DNA of 32,139 bases from an uncultured Alphaproteobacteria bacterium (GTDB lineage: Bacteria; Pseudomonadota; Alphaproteobacteria; UBA8366; JADFVY01): NCBI GenBank assembly GCA_947259105.1, contig CAMYKU010000045.1:1-32139 (forward strand), written 5' to 3'. Shown piece after piece: positions 26,624 through 32,139 of the stretch (within the stretch, counting starts at the first letter, position 1; the number at the start of each line of letters is the position of its first letter). The translations under genes were made by a program, and so were the position numbers. The notes beneath the pieces were generated by a model. That model did no database searches and had not been told where the DNA came from. It worked only from the letters and a program-made list of their open reading frames with translations.

Positions 26624-26652
26624 TGTATAAGCCGAATCACCGGCGATTTGAA
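26624..26652 (-). promoter_or_regulatory. Candidate acnA promoter
   Basis: On the minus strand TTCAAA (26647-26652) and TATACA (26624-26629) are separated by 17 bases; each matches consensus at four of six positions. It lies 82 bases upstream of the GTG start, after the end of the alpha/beta hydrolase gene. Confidence 0.35.
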
Positions 26653-26659
26653 GACTCAA

Positions 26660-26676
26660 TTGCTGCGGCGCAGCAA
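26660..26676 (-). terminator. Hairpin after the alpha/beta hydrolase gene
   Basis: TTGCTGC (26660-26666) pairs with GCAGCAA (26670-26676) around a 3-base loop, 11 bases past the hydrolase stop on the minus strand. There is no T-run beyond it. It could be a weak terminator insulating acnA from the upstream gene. Confidence 0.3.
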
Positions 26677-26687
26677 GCGCATTGATT

Positions 26688-27497
26688 TCAGTCGAGACAA
26701 TCGGCGACAAAATCCGCGATCAAGGGCAAGAGCGGTTCTTCCGCCTGCACATGCGGGGTATGCTTGCAGTCCGGCAGAACAATGGACCGGGCTCGCCCGG
26801 AAACGCCGTTGACGACGGCCTCTACCTGACGCACCGTGCCGTACTCATCGTCTTCGCCCTGAACGGCCAGCACGGGGCTCGTGATGCGCGACAGGCAGTC
26901 CTCGATATTCCAGGACGCGAATTCGTCCGATTGCCAGGTATTGGCCCAGGCGAAGAAAAGCGCTTCCGTCTTGTCGCCGTGATAGCGGGCGAGGCGGGCC
27001 GGAAGATCGGTATTGCGCCACGCCGCCATCGCCTCGCGGATACCGGCCCGCGTGACGTCCTCGACGAACACATGGGCCGCCTCGGTGACGACCGCGCGGG
27101 CCGGATATCGCGAGGCGTACAGCAGCGCGATCGATCCGCCGTCCGAATGTCCGATCAAAACCGGATCGGTAACGCCAGCGGCCGCGAGAACCTGCGGAAG
27201 AACCTCGAGGGCTTCGCGCTCGAGATAGCCCGGATTGCGCGGACCGGCCAGGGTACCGGACCGGCCGTGCCCATGCCTGTCGTACACCAGCGCCGGCAGG
27301 CCGGTCATGCCGGACAGTCGCGCCGGCACGTCCTTCCACATGGCGATGCAGCCGAGCGCCTCGTGCAGGAATACCAGGGTCGGCCCGTTGCTGCCGGGTT
27401 CTCCGGCCGGGCGGATGCGCCGGGCGGCGATGGGCCCACCGGCAAGGGCGAGGGAAAAGTCGTCCGGTTGGACGGATGGTGGCAGTTGGTTGCGCAC
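26688..27497 (-). CDS. Alpha/beta-fold hydrolase
   Basis: A 269-residue serine hydrolase. The nucleophile elbow is GHSDGG with Ser118, the acid is Asp216 or Asp217 (GEDDEYG) and the base is His246 or His249 (CKHTPHVQ); the oxyanion region is FLHEALG (residues 43-49), and YDRHGHGRSG precedes the elbow. The pattern is that of esterases, thioesterases or C-C hydrolases of the MhpC/BphD sort; substrate cannot be told. There is no signal peptide. The start is GTG 27497, without a strong ribosome site; the next in-frame ATG is too far inside the fold. It is divergent from the acyl-CoA synthetase operon, sharing a 230-bp region that contains a dyad at 27580-27604. Confidence 0.87.
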   Translation of the reverse strand: MRNQLPPSVQPDDFSLALAGGPIAARRIRPAGEPGSNGPTLVFLHEALGCIAMWKDVPARLSGMTGLPALVYDRHGHGRSGTLAGPRNPGYLEREALEVLPQVLAAAGVTDPVLIGHSDGGSIALLYASRYPARAVVTEAAHVFVEDVTRAGIREAMAAWRNTDLPARLARYHGDKTEALFFAWANTWQSDEFASWNIEDCLSRITSPVLAVQGEDDEYGTVRQVEAVVNGVSGRARSIVLPDCKHTPHVQAEEPLLPLIADFVADCLD

Positions 27498-27579
27498 GGC
27501 GGCCGGATCACCGGTAAATCGGTTGGCGGGACAGTCCGGGAACTATCGGCTCGACTCTTGACCAAAGTCCCTGCAACAT

Positions 27580-27604
27580 ATACCGGAATTGCATGTCCCG
27601 GTAT
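27580..27604. promoter_or_regulatory. Inverted-repeat candidate operator before the acyl-CoA synthetase operon
   Basis: ATACCGG (27580-27586) and CCGGTAT (27598-27604) are perfect inverted repeats, 11 bases apart. A TTGACC box (27558-27563) lies directly upstream with TATACC 15 bases on, so the dyad overlaps or follows the likely promoter of the synthetase operon. The spacing suits a dimeric repressor such as a TetR-type protein; no regulator gene for it is in the window. Confidence 0.4.
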
Positions 27605-27727
27605 GGGGCCAACAAAAAAAGACTATCGCAGGGAGAACGAACAGGTGCTTTCAGGCACGCTGCCCAGCCGTCCGGCATCGTTTGGCCGCGGCGACCGTTC
27701 CGCCGTAATGGCGGCGGGAGCCGGGCG

Positions 27728-29677
27728 ATGAGCGACACCGATACCTTCCCGAAACTGTTGCTGGAGAACGCGTCACGGATCGGCAACCGGCCGGGCTGCC
27801 GGGAAAAGGACCTCGGGATCTGGCAGACCTGGACCTGGGCCCAGGTCGCCGACGAGGTCCGGGCGCTGGCCTGCGGGCTGGCGGCACTCGGCTTCGGGCG
27901 CGGCGACAAGCTGATCATCATCGGCGACAACCGGCCGCGGCTTTACTGGAGCATGACGGCGGCGCAGGCGATCGGCGGCGTCCCGGTGCCGGTCTACCAG
28001 GATTCCGCTGCAAAGGAGATGGGCTTCGTGATCGACCACGCGGAGGCCCGCTTTGCCCTTGCCGAGGACCAGGAGCAGGTCGACAAGTTGCTGGAAATCA
28101 AGGGGACCAACCAGACGCTGGAGAGTATCGTTTACGACGACGCGCGGGGAATGCGGAACTACGATCAGGCGTTCCTGCACGATTTCGATAAGGTGCAGGA
28201 GATGGGCCGCGCGTTCGACCGCGACAATCCGGGGTTTTACGACGACGCGGTCGCCGCGGGCAAAGGGTCGGACATCTCGGTGATGCTCTACACCTCGGGC
28301 ACGACCGGCAACCCGAAGGGCGTGGTGCTGACCCATACCAACGTCATGCGCACGGCCGAGAACAACGAGAAGATGGAAGGCCTCAAGGAGAGCGACGAGA
28401 TCCTCGCCTATTTGCCGATGGCCTGGGTCGGCGACCATATCTTCTCGTTCGGCCAGAACTACACGGCGGGGTTCTGCGTGAACTGCCCGGAGTCGTCCGC
28501 GACCGTGATGCAGGACCTGCGCGATATAGGGCCGACCTATTTCTTTGCGCCGCCGCGCATCTTCGAGAACATCCTGACCACCGTGATGGTGCGGATGGAG
28601 GACGCCGCGCCGATCAAGCGCCGCCTGTTCCACTATTTCATGGACGTCGCGCAGCGCGCCGGCACGCGGATTCTCGACGGCAAGCCGGTTTCGTCAATGG
28701 ACCGGCTGCTCTATGCGCTCGGCAACGTGCTCGTTTACGGGCCGCTGAAGAATACGCTCGGCTTCAGCCGCATCCGGTTGGCCTATACGGCGGGCGAGGC
28801 GATCGGCCCGGACATCTTCGATTTCTTCCGTGCGCTCGGCATCAACCTGAAACAGCTCTATGGGATGACCGAGGCCAGCGTCTTCATCACGGTCCAGCCG
28901 GACGGCCAGATCCGCCCCGATACGGTCGGCGTGCCGGCGCCGGAGGTGGAGGTGAAGATCGCCGACAACGGCGAAGTGCTGTTCCGCGGCCCGGGCAGTT
29001 TCCAGGAATACTACAAGAGCGCGGAGGCGACATCCGAGACCAAGGATCCGGAAGGATGGGTCCATACCGGCGACGCCGGGGTGTTCACCGAAGACGGGCA
29101 CCTGAAGATCATCGACCGCGCAAAGGACGTGGGACGATTGAACGACGGCACCCTCGTCGCCCCGAAATACCTCGAGAACAAGCTGAAATTCTTCCCGAAC
29201 ATCAAGGAAGCGGTGGCCTTCGGCCATCAGCGGGACTACGTCGCCGCGTTCATCAATATCGACCTCGTCGCCATGGGCAACTGGGCGGAACGGCACAACG
29301 TGGCCTACGGCGGGTACCAGGAGCTGGCGGCCTACCCGGACGTCCAGGATATCGTCCGCGAACATGTGGAGCAGGTGAACCGCGACCTGGCGTCGGACCC
29401 GCAGCTGGGCGGATCGCAGATCCGGCGATTCCTGGTGCTGCCCAAGGAGCTGGATGCCGATGACGGCGAACTGACGCGCACCCGAAAGGTCCGTCGGAGC
29501 TTCGTCGCCGACCGCTACGCGGAACTCATCGAGGCGCTGTATTCGGATCGGAACACGTGCCACGTGGAAACCGAAGTGACCTTCGAGGACGGCCGCAAGG
29601 GCATGCTTGCGGCGGACCTGCGGATACTCGATGCGAAGACCTTCCCGGTCGCCGAAGCGATGCGGGAAGCGAGCTGA
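27728..29677 (+). CDS. AMP-dependent acyl-CoA synthetase/ligase (long-chain type)
   Basis: A 649-residue adenylate-forming enzyme that would activate a carboxylic acid with ATP and CoA. The phosphate-binding loop is YTSGTTGNPKG (residues 188-198); further motifs are LPMAWVGDHIFS, YGMTEAS (the A5 region), GWVHTGDAGVFTEDGHLKIIDRAKD (A7-A8), and LTRTRKVRRS near the C-terminus with the conserved lysine. The total length and inserts resemble the FadD15/long-chain group. ATG 27728 follows GGGAG; the stop of a 42-codon upstream frame overlaps it as ATGA. It leads an operon with livG, livH and livM; this pairing of a ligase with a branched-chain-type importer is common in Alphaproteobacteria and suggests uptake and CoA activation of a fatty or aromatic acid. 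Confidence 0.93.
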   Translation: MSDTDTFPKLLLENASRIGNRPGCREKDLGIWQTWTWAQVADEVRALACGLAALGFGRGDKLIIIGDNRPRLYWSMTAAQAIGGVPVPVYQDSAAKEMGFVIDHAEARFALAEDQEQVDKLLEIKGTNQTLESIVYDDARGMRNYDQAFLHDFDKVQEMGRAFDRDNPGFYDDAVAAGKGSDISVMLYTSGTTGNPKGVVLTHTNVMRTAENNEKMEGLKESDEILAYLPMAWVGDHIFSFGQNYTAGFCVNCPESSATVMQDLRDIGPTYFFAPPRIFENILTTVMVRMEDAAPIKRRLFHYFMDVAQRAGTRILDGKPVSSMDRLLYALGNVLVYGPLKNTLGFSRIRLAYTAGEAIGPDIFDFFRALGINLKQLYGMTEASVFITVQPDGQIRPDTVGVPAPEVEVKIADNGEVLFRGPGSFQEYYKSAEATSETKDPEGWVHTGDAGVFTEDGHLKIIDRAKDVGRLNDGTLVAPKYLENKLKFFPNIKEAVAFGHQRDYVAAFINIDLVAMGNWAERHNVAYGGYQELAAYPDVQDIVREHVEQVNRDLASDPQLGGSQIRRFLVLPKELDADDGELTRTRKVRRSFVADRYAELIEALYSDRNTCHVETEVTFEDGRKGMLAADLRILDAKTFPVAEAMREAS

Positions 29678-29687
29678 GGCCGGCGTG

Positions 29688-30494
29688 ATGACCGAACACC
29701 GCAGAATCGTCGGCGATACCCTGCTGAAAGTGGAGAATATCAGCCTTGGCTTCGGCGGCGTGCAGGCTCTGAGCGGCATCAGTTTCGAAATCCGCGAACA
29801 CGAGATCCTCGCCATCATCGGGCCCAACGGCGCCGGCAAGACCTCGATGCTGAACGTGATCAACGGCTTCTACCACCCGCAGGAAGGCGCGATCGCCTTC
29901 AAGGGCGAGGTCCGCCGGACGATGCGCCCGCATCGTGCCGCCAAGCAGGGCATCGCGCGCACCTTCCAGAACGTGGCGCTGTTCAAGGGCATGTCGACGC
30001 TGGACAACATCATGTCCGGGCGCAATTTGCGCATGCACAGGAATATCCTGTGGCAGATGCTGTATTACGGCCCGGCGCGGAACGAGGAAATGGAGCATCG
30101 CCACCGGGTCGAGGAAATCATCGATTTCCTCGAGATCCAGGCGATCCGGCGCACGCCGGTGGGGCGTCTGCCCTACGGCCTGCAGAAGCGCGTCGAGCTG
30201 GCCCGCGCCCTGGCGATGGAGCCGGAGTTGCTGCTGCTGGACGAGCCGATGGCCGGCATGAACGTCGAGGAGAAGGAGGACATGTGCCGCTTCATCATCG
30301 ACGTGAACGAGCAGTTCGGCACCACGATCGCGCTGATCGAGCATGACATGGGCGTGGTGATGGACATTTCGGACCGCGTGGTGGTGCTGGATTACGGCCG
30401 CAAGCTGGCCGAAGGCACGCCCGACGAAGTCCGCGCCAATCAGGATGTGATCGACGCCTATCTGGGCGTCCCGCACGAAGAGGAACTGGTCTAA
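29688..30494 (+). CDS. livG: HAAT ABC transporter ATP-binding protein, LivG type (second set)
   Basis: A 268-residue ATPase. Walker A is GPNGAGKT (residues 45-52), the Q-loop is in ARTFQNVALFKGMSTLDNI, the signature is LPYGLQKRVELARAL, Walker B is LLLLDEPMAGM, and the switch His is in ALIEHDMGVVM. The insertion RNLRMHRNILWQMLYYGPAR between Q-loop and signature is typical of LivG-like members linked to acyl-CoA ligases. ATG 29688 lies 10 bases after the synthetase stop; the final TAA overlaps the next ATG (TAATG). It is one of two ATPases expected; its LivF partner must lie beyond the window. Confidence 0.94.
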   Translation: MTEHRRIVGDTLLKVENISLGFGGVQALSGISFEIREHEILAIIGPNGAGKTSMLNVINGFYHPQEGAIAFKGEVRRTMRPHRAAKQGIARTFQNVALFKGMSTLDNIMSGRNLRMHRNILWQMLYYGPARNEEMEHRHRVEEIIDFLEIQAIRRTPVGRLPYGLQKRVELARALAMEPELLLLDEPMAGMNVEEKEDMCRFIIDVNEQFGTTIALIEHDMGVVMDISDRVVVLDYGRKLAEGTPDEVRANQDVIDAYLGVPHEEELV

Positions 30495-31492
30495 TGGACG
30501 GCGCACCGGTTGACCTCCTTAACTTTGTTATGGGCGTTTTCGGCGGCCTGTTCCTCGATCCGGTCGTCAGCATGTTCAATCGCCCCGACAAACTGATCCA
30601 GCTTTTCACACAAGGGCTGAGCGCGGGGGTCATGTACTCGCTGATCGCCTTGGGTTTCGTGCTTATCTTCAAGGCTTCGGGCGTGTTCAATTTCGCCCAG
30701 GGGATCATGGTCGTTTTTGCCGGGCTCACGGTTGTCACGCTGATGGAGGCCGGCGTGCCGGCGCTCCTTGCCATTGGTGGTGCCATCGTGGCAATGATCG
30801 CGCTGGCGTTTGCCATCGAGCGGGCCGTCCTGCGCCCGCTGGTCAATCAGGACGGCATCATCCTGTTTATGGCCACGATCGGATTGGCCTTCTTCCTCGA
30901 AGGTCTGGGCCAAACCATCTTCGGCGCCGACCCGAAACCGGTTCCGGTCGACAAACTCTTGATCCCGGACGGGAAGTTGCGGCTATGGGGTGATGTGTTT
31001 CCGAAGCCGGTCCGGATCTACGAACTCGACCTGACGGCGGCGATCTTCGGCGCACTCATGGTGGCGGCCATCCTTTTGTTCCTTAACAGAACCAAGATGG
31101 GCCGGGCACTGCGCGCGGTTGCGGACGACAACCAGGCGGCGCTGTCGGTCGGGATTTCGCTGCAGACGATCTGGGTCATCGTTTGGTCCCTGGCAGGGTT
31201 CGTGGCGATTTTCGCCGGGATCATGTGGGGGGCGCAGAGCCAAGCCGGTTTCAGCCTGGCCGTGCTGGCCCTTAAGGCATTGCCCGTGCTGATACTGGGC
31301 GGCTTCACCTCTATTCCGGGCGCTATTGCCGGCGGCCTGATCATCGGCGTGGGCGAGAAACTGGGCGAATTCTATTGGCGCGGCGTGCTGGGAGATGGCG
31401 TCGAGCAGTGGTTCGGTTACGTCATCGCGCTGTTCGTGCTGCTGTTCCGACCGCAAGGCCTGTTCGGCGAGAAGATTATCGAGAGGGTTTGA
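30494..31492 (+). CDS. livH: HAAT ABC transporter permease, LivH type (second set)
   Basis: A 332-residue membrane protein with about eight helices and LivH hallmarks: GLSAGVMYSLIALGFVLIFK, FNFAQGIMVVFAGL and GGFTSIPGAIAGGLIIGVGE. An extended N-terminus of about 30 residues (MDGAPVDLLNFVMGVFGG) precedes the first conserved helix. The start overlaps the livG stop by one base (TAATG). Its codon use appears a little less GC-rich at third positions than that of the upstream genes, judged by eye. It forms one half of the channel with LivM. Confidence 0.93.
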   Translation: MDGAPVDLLNFVMGVFGGLFLDPVVSMFNRPDKLIQLFTQGLSAGVMYSLIALGFVLIFKASGVFNFAQGIMVVFAGLTVVTLMEAGVPALLAIGGAIVAMIALAFAIERAVLRPLVNQDGIILFMATIGLAFFLEGLGQTIFGADPKPVPVDKLLIPDGKLRLWGDVFPKPVRIYELDLTAAIFGALMVAAILLFLNRTKMGRALRAVADDNQAALSVGISLQTIWVIVWSLAGFVAIFAGIMWGAQSQAGFSLAVLALKALPVLILGGFTSIPGAIAGGLIIGVGEKLGEFYWRGVLGDGVEQWFGYVIALFVLLFRPQGLFGEKIIERV

Positions 31493-31496
31493 GTCG

Positions 31497-32139
31497 ATGC
31501 TCTATCGCGAGGCAGGTCAGTTCAAGACCAGTTACGAGATCGATCAGCAGGTCTTCCCGATTCGACAGGACCGGATCGGCGTTGTGCTTGCACTTCTCGT
31601 TGCGGTCGTGGTTATCCCGTTGATGGGAAGCGAATATTTCCTCGAGATCATAATGATCAACGTGCTGTTCTTTTCGATCGCGGCGATCGGTTTGAACATC
31701 CTGACGGGCTATACCGGACAGATATCGCTCGGCACGGGCGGATTCATGGCTGTGGGCGCGGTCAGCAGCTACAAGATGGCGGTCCTGTTTCCCGACATGA
31801 ACATCCTAATCATCTTTGTTCTATCGGGCCTGTTTGCGGCGGCCGTTGGAGTGGTATTCGGCCTGCCCAGTCTGCGCATCAAGGGTTTCTATCTGGCGGT
31901 GGCGACGCTGGCGGCACAGTTCTTCCTTGATTGGCTGTTCCTTCGTGTCGACTGGTTCACAAACTCCAGCACCGCGATCGAGGGCGTTCCGCGGGCGCTG
32001 TTCGGCGTAATGATCACCGGCCCGTCTGCGTCTCCCGTTGCGAAATACTACGTGGCGTTGGGCTTGACCGTCGTGTTTGCGGTTATAGCCAAGAACTTTG
32101 TGCGGGGCCATATGGGACGCGCCTGGATGGCGATCCGGG
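31497..32139 (+). CDS. livM: HAAT ABC transporter permease, LivM type (second set), C-terminus cut by window edge
   Basis: The frame starts at ATG 31497, 5 bases after livH, and runs open to the window end, giving 214 codons of an expected 330-360. It starts MLYREAGQFKTSYEIDQQVF, a hydrophilic leader typical of LivM proteins in acyl-CoA-ligase-linked operons, followed by helices and the LivM blocks LNILTGYTGQISLGTGGFMA and LPSLRIKGFYLAVATLAAQF. The gene is complete at the 5' end only. A receptor gene and a LivF gene probably follow outside the window. Confidence 0.92.
   Translation, partial: MLYREAGQFKTSYEIDQQVFPIRQDRIGVVLALLVAVVVIPLMGSEYFLEIIMINVLFFSIAAIGLNILTGYTGQISLGTGGFMAVGAVSSYKMAVLFPDMNILIIFVLSGLFAAAVGVVFGLPSLRIKGFYLAVATLAAQFFLDWLFLRVDWFTNSSTAIEGVPRALFGVMITGPSASPVAKYYVALGLTVVFAVIAKNFVRGHMGRAWMAIR

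Overview
The window is GC-rich, gene-dense bacterial DNA with no rRNA, tRNA, CRISPR array or transposase gene that I can see. Several features together suggest an alphaproteobacterium, probably Rhodospirillales-like or Rhizobiales-like: TRAP and branched-chain-type (HAAT) ABC transporters, an aconitase A next to a DUF1223 protein, a MarR regulator resembling those of aromatic catabolism, and a split/fused xanthine-dehydrogenase-type hydroxylase. Species cannot be fixed from the sequence alone.

Layout. 1-654 (minus, cut by the window edge): a DUF898/YjgN-type membrane protein. 1076-4028: a complete tripartite TRAP transporter (dctP, dctQ, dctM). 4155-5384 (minus): a prolidase/imidazolonepropionase-type amidohydrolase, converging on the TRAP genes and diverging from a MarR regulator (5534-5980). 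6116-12125: a tightly overlapped catabolic operon encoding a FAD subunit and a fused [2Fe-2S]/Mo hydroxylase, a protein of the 6-hydroxynicotinate reductase type, and a UPF0280 (ApbE-like) protein. 12167-16853: a HAAT ABC importer continuing the same transcription unit (binding protein, a LivH-LivM fusion, LivG, LivF), with a possible 25-residue leader ORF before the permease. 16936-18144: a small lipoprotein and a convergent beta-carbonic anhydrase. 18367-22366: hydantoinase/oxoprolinase subunits HyuA and HyuB, separated by an inverted-repeat element. 22497-27497 (minus): rhodanese, DUF1223 protein, aconitase A and an alpha/beta hydrolase. 27728 to the end: an acyl-CoA synthetase leading a second HAAT operon (livG, livH, livM cut by the edge).

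How the genes may work together. The central unit (about 5.5-16.9 kb) reads as an import-and-degrade module for a nitrogen heteroaromatic such as nicotinate or a relative. The ABC system would import the compound, the Mo hydroxylase would hydroxylate the ring next to nitrogen, and the reductase-family protein would partly saturate the hydroxylated ring to a lactam. A hydrolase, either the divergent amidohydrolase or the ATP-dependent HyuAB pair, could then open the lactam. MarR, with a TGTATACA palindrome just after the -10 of the operon promoter, is the likely switch. The families are recognised from sequence; the substrate and the pathway order are inference.

Non-coding signals of note are a pair of 25-bp perfect inverted repeats between hyuA and hyuB, a dispersed repeat of about 36 bp present twice (both copies in convergent intergenic gaps), and an AT-rich island before the rhodanese gene.
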